A DNA stretch of 64,000 nt, taken from Hybos culiciformis. Taxonomy: Eukaryota; Arthropoda; Insecta; Diptera; Hybotidae. The notes beneath the pieces were generated by a model. The model made no database searches. It was not told the origin of the DNA and saw only the letters and a list, made by a program, of their open reading frames with translations. Every line of letters starts with the position of its first letter. Positions within the stretch are counted from its first letter, which is position 1. The stretch lies in NCBI GenBank assembly GCA_964007475.1, contig CAXFZM010000257.1, forward strand, positions 1-64,000, read 5' to 3'. The position numbers were made by a program, and so were the translations under genes. Positions 55,901 through 64,000 of this stretch are shown here, piece by piece.

Positions 55901-56770
55901 ATCGGGGATGTAATAAAATTATTTATGAACAAATAATTATTGTACAAGGAAAATCTGAGGAAATTTGTGGATTTTTTTTTATGTGGCATTTTAGTTACAA
56001 TTGAATTTGAAATTCACAACAAAAAAAAATTTTAAATTTTACACTAACAAAATACATTAGGAATTTGAAATTCTTAAATTTTTTAAGGGTGTAGCACAAA
56101 TAATGTTGAAGAACTCTTTCCAAAAATGCAATGATTGCATTAAGGGTATTACCATAAAGGAAGTATAAATATGAGAAATTTATTCCATACAAAAATATGA
56201 AATCAAAAAACAATTGGAATAGTAATTTATTATAGACAGACATTTTTTATATTGGAATTTTTTGTATGGAATGAATTTCTTATTTATGCTTACTTTGTGG
56301 TATTACTAACTTTACCCGTTTCTAAAAGTGAGAGATTTTTCCAAAATTAAAACTGATCAAAAATTACTTGAGATCAACTATCGGGCAAGAAAAATGGAAT
56401 GGGTTGGCAATAGTCTCCATAGCTACGAATAAATACTAAAGGTAGAGTAAATCCAGCTCTAGCAGGAAGTATCTCTCTTACATGTATTAGTGAGACCAAT
56501 ACATTTACAGTACAGGGTGTTTTATATAAAATCACAATATTTTTTTTTACTGTTTTAGATTTCTTTTTTCCACAACACCTTTGAGGTAAAGAAATAGTTG
56601 CGTTTTTTAAAGTGGTATCCCCAGGAGGCCTAATCCACTATTTATTTATTTAGATATTTTTAATACAAACATATACATATTTACAAATATAAATACTAAA
56701 AATATTAAATACATTACATTAAATTATATACAAATATACAAAATTAAAAAAGAATTATAATTAAACCCAT
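55901..56770. other. AT-rich region without genes
   Basis: No gene is seen. A pair of inverted phrases (about 56165-56200, TTTATTCCATACAAAAATATG, and 56245-56280, TTTTTTGTATGGAATGAATTTC) forms a roughly 110-bp imperfect hairpin. Confidence 0.35.
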
Positions 56771-56774
56771 GTTA

Positions 56775-56962
56775 CTCTTACACCTTACTGCAACTAATCT
56801 CAATACTATGGCTGTAATATTATTGTGGTTACTGTCAAAAATAGAACTCTATAAAAATAGAAAATTATAATTATTATTATAACCTTACAAAATATTTTAG
56901 AAACTCTTACACCTTACTGCAACTAATCTCAATACTATGGCTGTAATATTAATGTGATTACT
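56775..56962 (+). repeat. Tandem duplication of a ~135-bp unit next to a hAT end
   Basis: CTCTTACACCTTACTGCAACTAATCTCAATACTATGGCTGTAATATTA occurs at about 56775 and again at 56904. The first copy continues TGTGGTTACTGTCAAAAATAGAACTC. The second is cut after TGTGATTAC by TAGGGTTGTGATTTTTAGG, a hAT-like terminus. The GTCAAAAATAGAACTCTATAAAAATA phrase recurs inverted at 61700-61735. Confidence 0.5.
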
Positions 56963-57129
56963 AGGGTTGTGATTTTTAGGTAATTACCTTTTTTCAGTCG
57001 TGCGTAATAACAGATTTTTATTAAAATATCTCCACGTTTCGAAAAATTTGCTGTAATTTGAGCCCAATATGTTAGCGACTTTTTCTACCTATTTCATGTT
57101 TTAGCGACTATTTCGACTTTTTTGACTTT

Positions 57130-57415
57130 TACTGACTTTTTTAAACATTTTTGACTTTTTTAGGAACTATTTTACCAATTTTGCCGTCATAATGAAAAAC
57201 ATGAATTTTTCAATTTTGAAAAAAATTTCAAACATGATATCTGGCGGAAGATTGATATTTGCGAGCAATATAAAGTTCAGGAAATATTTCCCTTTAAGTA
57301 TGCCCCTATTACATCGACAGAAGTTGAAAGATCATTTTCTATACATAAAAATCTTTTCAGATCTAACCGACAAAAATTTGAATTCGAAAATTTACGAAAG
57401 CATTTGTAATTTATT
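57130..57415 (+). pseudogene. hAT transposase C-terminal (dimerisation) fragment
   Basis: One frame reads CEQYKVQEIFPFKYAPITST then EVERSFSIHKNLFRSNRQKF and EFENLRKHL before a stop. The P-x-T-S-x-x-x-E-R-x-F/W-S pattern is the hAT C-terminal dimerisation domain. Only this end survives. Upstream (56963-57180) is T-rich sequence with TTTTAGCGAC words, as in the subterminal region of the same family near 61790-61860. Confidence 0.6.
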
Positions 57416-57537
57416 GCAATAAATCAATCAATAATTAATAAACTCGTTTTTACATTTTTATTTCAAAATCCATGTTAATTTTTTAAGTTTTTTGTGCAAT
57501 GAAATTTATATTTTTTTTTAACTTTTAAATGAAATTG

Positions 57538-58212
57538 CTATATTAAGAGCAAGATTCTGAGAGGTTGAACCACCTGTGATTCACACCATCTCCGATTTGT
57601 CCCAAAAAATTACCAGTTGTTACTAACCTTACTAAATGGTTGAATCCAAATTTTTTTGCTTCTATGTTGTACCGTTCATGTTTTGTGACCTTCTGAAGGT
57701 TGACTTTTAAATGACGAAAAAGCCCGTTTCTGTGAAACATGAAAAATGTTTTTGTCTGTACATTATTGCGCGAACAACTTGCCACCAGTATTTCTTCTGT
57801 TATGGACTGTACCACCATAGACCTTTATGAAACATACCACAAGATCATGGCAAGTCGATTGCGCAAGGTCATTGAAGGTCGAGAAAAGTCAAGATTTTTA
57901 TGCTTTTCTCCATTTTCAAACCCGAACTACACCTTGCGCAAATGACCACTGCAAACAAGGTTTCACTAGATAGAGCTATATTAGTACTATTAATAATTAT
58001 ATAAAACATTGATGCAAGTTGAATGCGCTGGCAGTAATGTTGTGACAAAATCGCTAAATTTCCAAAATTTAGGGCACATTCAGCCTCCTGTATCTCGCTG
58101 CGCGAACAATATTTTCAAACCGCACTGATACTATTTAAAGGCTACTTTACTGTACTTAATAGAAAAATAAAGTTTACTGAGTCAAGTTGACCAGAAAAAT
58201 AAAAAAAAAATT
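57538..58212 (+). repeat. ~675-bp direct repeat, left copy
   Basis: From TATATTAAGAGCAAGATTCTGAGAG to GTTGACCAGAAAAATAAAA, nearly identical in the same orientation to 61971-62656. The two differ by scattered substitutions and a small indel (CCACCTGTGATT versus CCACTTAACATTAGGAGGTGATT). The A-rich ends resemble a retroposed tail. A 68-codon frame shared by both copies (beginning MKNVFVCTLLREQLATSI) is not a recognised protein. Confidence 0.8.
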
Positions 58213-58296
58213 ATAACATTGATGTATTTTTCTGTTTTAATCAAGTATTAATATTACATTTTGAAATCTATTTTCAATACTTTATTCCTCAAATTT

Positions 58297-61200
58297 TTAA
58301 AATCTCTTTTTATAAGATTCTTGTACATCTTTTAAGCAAGGAACCTTAAATGGCCCAGCTCCACAAAGTTGTAAAGGACCAAAGAAGAATCTACTTCGGT
58401 GCACAGTGTCAATATCGTCACGCAATGGCCAATAAAACTCCTCAGCTCTTCTCTGGTGAAGAAATTTCATTCGAAACATGTCATCACCACAATCTTCTAG
58501 AAGTTTGCCAATGTAAAACCTTTTGTCATACGTTACAGCGTAGAAAGAATGTGACTGAAGTTCATATCCACAGAATTGATCAGCAATCAGCTTGATCTCT
58601 TTTCTAATTTCTTCTCGCTCAGCAATCTGAACAATAAAAAAAAAAACTTTTTATATTTAAACTATCATAATTTTTAATTCATTTTTAAAGAAATTTATTT
58701 TTATTTTAAAATAAACATTTTTATAATCGTTAAAAAAGGATTGAGCTATAGAAAAATAAATTTTTAATTAATTTTTAACGGATGAAAAAAATTATACCTC
58801 ATTGTTTTCGATAATGTCAGGGTGCAGTTCCTCATCTTTTTCGATTTCTGCATCATCGACAATATTATTGATCATTTCACTCCTAGTTTTCATTCTGCTA
58901 AAATGTGACATCACTTGTTCTCGTGTCAGATATTCATCTGGGCAAAATTGTTTTTGTCCATCTATTGTAAGATTTCTCATCATTTTTACAACATTTTGAG
59001 CTGTTAATTTAATACCTGTTTTATCTCCTTTACTAAAACATTCTTGAAGAAACTGTTTTTGATTTTGATTTAGACGTGTGACTTTTCTTTTGGGTTTAAG
59101 TCCCCATCCTTCTTTGCACACAAGACTTGAATAATTTTGATTTGCAAACGATGTAGTGGTTTTTTCAAAATCTGTAGTACTATGATTGTTTGCTTTTTTT
59201 GTAACAGTTTCCATTCTTTTTGCAAATGTATTTCTTGCTCTATCTTGACCTGTGAGTAGTTTAGGAATCTGGTCATTTCCTCCAGCAATATGTAGAGATA
59301 AATCATCAGCAGTTTCAAATGTAGAAGTGCAGTTGTCTTCCGAACAAAACATTAAGGTTACAAATTTTCGGCTAAGTGATACTTCTTTATTTTTGAGGGC
59401 TTCGTTCGATTTTGATACGGAACTGAATGCGTGAACAATGGTGTATTCACAGTTGAAATCCAAATTACTGTACGGATTTTTTTCCCATTTCCAATTTGAA
59501 AATATTTCCAAAAAGTCAGTCCGCTATCTTCAAATTTCACAGAGTGATATGACTGGATATCTAATATCTTAACGGAGCGAATGAAACTCTGTTGTTTATT
59601 GATTTCAACGACTGAAATCTTTGCATTCTTCATGCGTTCTTTGAGAATAAGAGCATCACGCACATCATTTGCCGAGACAACATCATGACCCTCACTTATA
59701 TATGATCTTATAAACATTTTTGCAACAGCATTCTCTCTATCGGCCTGATCCTTTCCTCTCTGAGGTTCGTTATAATCGTGTCTGAGCACTTTCAACTCGA
59801 TCTTCTTGGCCATGAAGTAACGACTCTCAGCACAGACATTACCGGAATAACAGCCAGCATTATCAGTTTTGACATAGAGTTTTTTTATATGAGGAAAATC
59901 TAATTTGAATTGATTCAATGCGTGCTGATACACATAAGGTAGATAGTGCATCTTGGTCACAGCTCTCAAGAACAGTGAAATAAACTGCCTTTTCTGTCTT
60001 TCCATCAACCTCAGTAACAAATACATCCACATGCATTGATATACCTCTTTTTCCGAAGTAATCTTGCTGTTTTTCACGGTAATGCTGAGGAAGTATTTTT
60101 TGTGACCAGTCTTGTAGCCAGAAAGCTGTCTCACCATCTATAGCATCCAGAGATACTGCTTTTGCTTTTTCCTGCTGGACACCTCTCATAATGTGTCTCA
60201 TGTATTCGACAACATTCTTGCTTGCGATGTTAAAGTCGTACACTATTTCTTTCTTTTCAACACTATCATCAATATTTATAATTGTGTTTGAAATTTCATC
60301 TAAAGATGATAAAAGTGATTCACATTGAATGCACGTAGTACTGTGAATGTGATCACATTTTACCTTAAAGTCTACATCATCTGGTGAACTTAGAGAAAAC
60401 TGTGCACAATGGCTCGCACATATGCTGCTGCTCTTGCAATGGATTTTATAAGTGGTTTTCAAATACCTTTTTCCCATATTTAATTTTTGGTTAGTACTGT
60501 CCGTTTAGTTTTTTCGCAATATCATTTAAAATTGAGAACCCATTGAGGCCATCAGCTGTTGTGTTATCCAAACCACTCAGAAATCGACGCTGACTTGGAT
60601 TAAAAGAATTGAGTAAACGCATCAATGAAGATTTGCTTAAACTGTCAAAATCAATTTGTTCACAAAATTGTAGATAATCACACACAACATGAGTTTTTAA
60701 TGCTGTGCGCACTGCATGTGCAGTGAGTTGTTTCTGTCCGCAATCATATTTCAAAGTAGTAGTCCCATAAGCCACGTCTTGAAGTGTGTCAGTTGTAAAT
60801 AAAAAATCTAAAACATGATCCACCTTGTGCATATCTAGCCTATCTCTGATGATCTTCTTGTCAATAGTCACATGGCCAGGTCCAAAATGTTCCCGTAATA
60901 CCCGGGCTCGCTTCACCATTGGCTTTGAACAGCCAAACATATTAGCGACTTTCGATTTTGTGTATTTTTCAGGATTGACCAAAGATAAGATTGCAAATTT
61001 CATATTTTGTGTAGGTGCACTTTTGAAGGCTGATATAATTTCCTGTATAGTTTCATCTACCTCTGCATCACTACAGCTGCTGTTGTCAGACATTGCTTCT
61101 CGAAATGCTTCTTCCTGAGCAGGTGCCATCTTCTTCGATAATGTTGTTTTGAAATTTTCCGTAATTTCTGTGTACTTACGTTTCATATAACGGACAGTAC

Positions 61201-61660
61201 TGTTAGAAACCTCAGAAATTGGAGTTTTCAGCTGAAACTTAACAGGACTTATGCCTTCAACAGATGATTGTATAAATGAATTCGTCTCATGCCTATTGGT
61301 TTCAACTAAGCTGCAATGTGGAACTTCAAAGTTTGGGTCAATATCAATGCTGTCTTTTTGATCCTCTTCTGAACTTACCTTGGAGGCTAATTTTTTTTTC
61401 AGGAAATAATCACAATGCTGTGAACATAGAGTTCCCCCTATTCAGAATTTCGAAAGCGGATGATTCTCAGAAATTAACTTGTAATCGTTCCAACTGGCAC
61501 TCCTAAGTCCTTTAACTTTTTTGTGTGGGTTATGCTTTTGCTCAGGGTGTAAACAAACTTTTGGTTGACTCCAATAAATTCCAAAATCATACCTATGTTT
61601 TGCACATACCTTTATAACTTCAGGTAATTCCTTTCCACTTCGACTTGCTATAAGTTTTTT
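58297..61660 (-). pseudogene. DDE-type transposase gene, broken, superfamily not assigned
   Basis: Reading leftwards: an acceptor-like TTTTAAAACAG near 61661, then SRSGKELPEVIKVCAKHRYD and IGGTLCSQHCDYF (Cys/His). Next is a long open piece 60491-61186 with YTKSKVANMFGCSKPMVKRA (helix-turn-helix-like). Then 59863-60477 has DAIDGETAFWLQDWSQKILP and DYFGKRGISMHVDVF, then KKLYVKTDNAGCYSGN and HDYNEPQRGKDQADREN (putative catalytic Asp and acidic residues). Then LMFCSEDNCTSTFETADDLSLHI (C2H2-like), and a C-terminal piece at 58297-58640 with DKRFYIGKLLEDCGDDMF. Frameshifts lie near 60480, 59935 and 59485. Cnidarian and insect genomes carry this transposase-like family, but I cannot name the superfamily. 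Confidence 0.6.
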
Positions 61661-61665
61661 CTCTG

Positions 61666-61880
61666 TTTTAAAAATATGTTGTAAGGTTATAATTATAATT
61701 ATAATTTTATATTTTTATAGAGTTCTATTTTTGATAGTAATCACTAGGCTTGTGAATTTTAGTTCCTTAAAAACCTTGTTTAGACACCTAAAAAGTTCCT
61801 AAAAAACCAAAAAAAAGTCGCTAAAAAAGACACTAAAAAAGTCGCTAAAAAAATAGTTAAAAAAAAAATCCCAAAAATTT
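61666..61880. repeat. Inverted counterpart of the 56.8-57.2 kb flank
   Basis: GGTTATAATTATAATTATAATTTTATATTTTTATAGAGTTCTATTTTTGATAGTAATCAC is the reverse complement of about 56835-56895 with few changes. It is followed by TAGGCTTGTGAATTTTAG, resembling the hAT-like terminus at 56963. The segment AAAAAAGTCGCTAAAAAAGACACTAAAAAAGTCGC (61810-61850) mirrors the TTTTAGCGAC words on the left. Confidence 0.5.
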
Positions 61881-61970
61881 ACAGAAATATAGATTTTGAT
61901 ACAAAAATTTCAAATCTACGAATGATAAAAAAGATAATAATTTTGGTTTTTCATATTATTTATTGTGCAA

Positions 61971-62656
61971 GTATATTAAGAGCAAGATTCTGAGAGATTG
62001 AACCACTTAACATTAGGAGGTGATTCACACCATCTCCGATTTGTCCGAAAAAATTACCAGTTGTTAGTAACCTTACTAAATGGTTAAATCCAAATTTTTT
62101 TGCTTCTATGTTGTACCGTTCATGTTTTGTGACCTTCTGAAGGTTGACTTTTAAATGACGAAAAAGCCCGTTTCTGTGAAACATGAAAAATGTTTTTGTC
62201 TGTACATTATTGCGCGAACAACTTGCCACCAGTATTTCTTCTGTTATGGACTGTACCAGCATAGACCTTTATGAGACATACCACAAGATCATGGCAAGTC
62301 GATTGCGCAAGATCATTGAAGGTCGAGAAAAGTCAAGATTTTTATGCTTTTCTCCATTTTCAAACCCGAACTACACCTTGCGCAAATGACTTGCCACTGC
62401 AAACAAGGTTTCACTAGATAGAGCTATATTAGTACTATTAATAATTATATAAAACATTGAGGCAAGTTGAATGCGCTGGCAGTAATGTTGTGCCAAAATC
62501 GCTAAATTTCCAAATTTAGGGCACATTCAGCCTCCTGTATCTCGCTGCGCGAACAATATTTTCAAACCGCACTGCTACTATTTAAAGGCTACTTTACTGT
62601 ACTTAATAGAAAAATAAAGTTTACTAAGGCAAGTTGACCAGAAAAATAAAAGAAAA
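61971..62656 (+). repeat. ~675-bp direct repeat, right copy
   Basis: The partner of 57538-58212, starting GTATATTAAGAGCAAGATTCTGAGAG and ending GTTGACCAGAAAAATAAAAGAAAAAAAG. Its flanks do not form an obvious target duplication with the left copy. The two copies bracket the broken DDE transposase gene. Confidence 0.8.
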
Positions 62657-62764
62657 AAAGTTTTGTTTTGGGAAAATTCCTTTCCTGGGTGTTATAGCTT
62701 TTGTATCTGGCAACAGCATTTTCAACAACTTTAACTACTTTTTTGTGTGGCAACAGCTATTTCT

Positions 62765-62998
62765 AATGTTGACCATACACTGTCCAACTTGGTTTTACAA
62801 CTTGGTTGTACAACATGGCAAGTTGTATCGTGTCCGTGTGTGGGCAAGTTGACAACTTTGTTGGCCGACCAATTTGACGGTTGGAAGTTGGTTGGCAAAA
62901 ATTATAAAAATTTCAATTTAAAGTTGTATTATGTGTGCCAAAACGTACAACTTGTTGTCAACATGTTGTACAACCAAGTTGGTATGGGCCGCATAAGA
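62765..62998. repeat. CAACTTG/CAAGTTG-rich imperfect palindrome (MITE-like)
   Basis: The left side has GACCATACACTGTCCAACTTGG and CAACTTGGTTGTACAACATGGCAAGTTG. The right side has CAACTTGTTGTCAACATGTTGTACAACCAAGTTGGTATGGGCC. The outer arms pair as GGCCCATACCAACTTGG against GACCATACACTGTCCAACTTGG. No coding region is seen, and the target duplication is not clear. Confidence 0.5.
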
Positions 62999-63082
62999 AA
63001 TATAACGACTTTTTGAATGGCAACACCCCTTTAAAACAAAGACGGCTGCTATATTTGCAAAGCTGTTTCTCTTTCTTTTCAG

Positions 63083-63200
63083 TACAATGTTTTCAGTTCA
63101 ATGTTTTCAGTTCATTGTTTTCAGTTCAATGTTTTCAGTTCAATATTTTCAGTTAAATTTGTTTTCAGTTAAATTTGTTTTCAGTTCAATTTGTTTTAAA
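63083..63200 (+). repeat. 16-19-bp minisatellite CAATGTTTTCAGTT
   Basis: About seven units of TTTTCAGTTCAATG, drifting to TTTTCAGTTAAATTTG, lie immediately upstream of the small ORF at 63229. It is non-coding. Confidence 0.75.
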
Positions 63201-63228
63201 GTTAAATTTGTGTTTTTTAAAAATTGAT

Positions 63229-63408
63229 ATGGAGGACGAAATTGATTACAAGGAATGTTTTTTTTATGAGGAGCTGCTAAACTGTAATGCTCATGCCAAG
63301 TCTAGAAAAATTGGAATTTTTTCTGATTGCAACCTTGATGCTGACATGAGCAAATACATGAAAAGATTAGGTGTAAAACTACCATTACATGCCTTTAAAT
63401 ATAACTAA
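63229..63408 (+). CDS. Short acidic ORF, 59 aa, unidentified
   Basis: The ATG at 63229 is the first after the minisatellite. The peptide begins MEDEIDYKECFFYEELLNC and contains KSRKIGIFSDCNLDADMSKYM. I do not recognise it. Acidic N-termini of this type occur at the start of some transposases, so it may be the first exon or a truncated start of one. It overlaps the end of the convergent P-like transposase remnant by about 20 bp. No splice site was identified. Confidence 0.3.
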   Translation: MEDEIDYKECFFYEELLNCNAHAKSRKIGIFSDCNLDADMSKYMKRLGVKLPLHAFKYN

Positions 63409-64000
63409 TTTATTGAATTTATTACGAATAGAGTCTTTCTGATTCATTTGCTTTATTATAAAAAAATATCTTGTTGTTAAATATTTTTCAATTATTAGGT
63501 CTATTAAAAGATTATAATGTGCTAAATCATGATCTAGTGCTTGTTGGAATATTTTGTCGGAAACTAACCAATTTTTCACTTCCACCTTTGTTTTTAATTT
63601 TTCAGTCTTGGTCAATAATTGGGATTGTGCCAAAATTAACATTTTTGATCTTAACCGAGCTTCAGTTTTCTGACAAATTTTTATAAGTCTTTCGACGGAT
63701 GTTTTAAAAAACCTTTAGATTTGTAATTAATCAGTGAATTTTTGTCTATTTCACCTTGGACCAACTCTAAACAATCTTCACAATTAACTTTTTGAAAAAT
63801 TTTATAAACCACAAATCCAGAAATATATTCAACAACCTTGTCCTTAAAAGCGGTTGAAGTATGTACATCGAATAAATAATCATGCTCATTTAAAAAAGAG
63901 TCTTCAAGAAGAGTATTTTTTTCATTAATTGGGGCATTTTCGATCATCGAGCTCTTTGGAATAGAGTTGTTGATTTTGTTCTCTGAGGTATTACTCGACA
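63385..64000 (-). pseudogene. P-element/THAP9-like transposase, C-terminal region, running off the window
   Basis: From the window end leftwards the frame 63681-63947 has AFKDKVVEYISGFVVYKIFQ and NCEDCLELV, then YKSKGFLKHPS. After a shift in a T-run near 63700 the frame 63385-63642 continues with RLIKICQKTEARLRS and LIIEKYLTTRYFFIIKQMNQ. The order YISGF - CxxC - GxLxxPS - ICxxxE - helical RxxxI is that of the C-terminal domain of P-element/THAP9 transposases. The THAP finger and catalytic core would lie beyond 64000. It ends with a stop at 63385. Confidence 0.6.

Noticed and set aside
57739..57945. Conserved 68-aa ORF present in both direct repeats
   Set aside because: The conservation is explained by the near identity of the repeats themselves. 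Substitutions do not favour silent positions as far as can be seen, and no family was recognised.
60491..61207. 13-bp inverted repeat AACGGACAGTACT around one transposase ORF piece
   Set aside because: The protein similarity appears to continue through the 61.2-kb end without interruption, so the repeats do not mark an insertion; probably coincidence.
3000..64000. CRISPR arrays, phage or operon structures
   Set aside because: The tandem repeats have no spacer pattern, there are no ribosome-binding sites, and all recognisable proteins are eukaryotic mobile-element or insect-like proteins.

Overview
The window is a stretch of an AT-rich arthropod, most likely insect, nuclear genome. The reasons are spliceosomal introns with GTAAGT donors, tRNA-derived SINEs, insect-type BEL/Pao, Ty1/copia, LINE, Helitron, hAT, piggyBac-like and Polinton/Maverick elements, and one exon that resembles the cytokinesis RhoGEF Pebble/ECT2. 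There is no prokaryotic gene organisation. Nearly all recognisable coding sequence belongs to mobile elements, most of it broken by stops and single-base indels. The order Diptera is a guess from the Pebble-like exon, not a demonstration.

Region by region. 0-4.3 kb: AT-rich sequence, a decayed low-complexity reading frame, dispersed repeats, a short Helitron (3689-3973) and a fold-back repeat. 4.9-18.3 kb: a minus-strand APE-type LINE (ORF1, endonuclease, reverse transcriptase) cut in two by a 9312-bp Polinton/Maverick (6572-15883). The Polinton has about 640-bp terminal inverted repeats built largely of a roughly 40-bp tandem unit, and a perfect 6-bp target duplication (AGGAAA). It keeps a small spliced gene, a maturation protease, most of the major capsid protein, the C-terminal end of the integrase and a protein-primed-type DNA polymerase B. 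The capsid and integrase pieces meet head-on at an internal deletion. 18.5-21.3 kb: a second Helitron/fold-back composite, a 761-bp fold-back element carrying a nested 227-bp element, and a roughly 115-bp tandem array.

21.6-37.6 kb is a nest. A LINE fragment is followed by a BEL/Pao retroelement (gag, protease, RT, RNase H, integrase and an env-like tail with a membrane segment). The BEL copy is interrupted by a 5770-bp DDE transposon with 30-bp inverted repeats (Sola-like, tentative), by a 537-bp hAT-type element and by an autonomous-type hAT transposase copy. That hAT copy is itself interrupted by two non-autonomous elements with exact 8-bp duplications. 38-46 kb: AT-rich sequence, a possible P-element/THAP9-like transposase remnant, two SINEs in opposite orientation, and several minisatellites. 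46.5-48.4 kb: the 3' end of a copia element, whose LTR holds a TTAA-flanked piggyBac-type MITE.

48.5-50.3 kb: a 605-bp MITE with 35-bp perfect inverted repeats, then the one host-like gene piece, a Pebble/ECT2 BRCT exon ending at a consensus splice donor but carrying three apparent frameshifts. 51.9-54.4 kb: a roughly 107-bp minisatellite of about 21 units. 55.2-55.9 kb: another fold-back array. 56.8-62.7 kb: a broken DDE transposase gene lying between two roughly 675-bp direct repeats, with hAT remnants. 63.2-64.0 kb: a short unknown ORF and the C-terminal part of a P-element/THAP9-like transposase running to the window end. The elements do not form a shared pathway. The history that can be read is successive insertion (LINE before Polinton; BEL before DDE transposon and hAT; hAT before smaller hATs) followed by decay.
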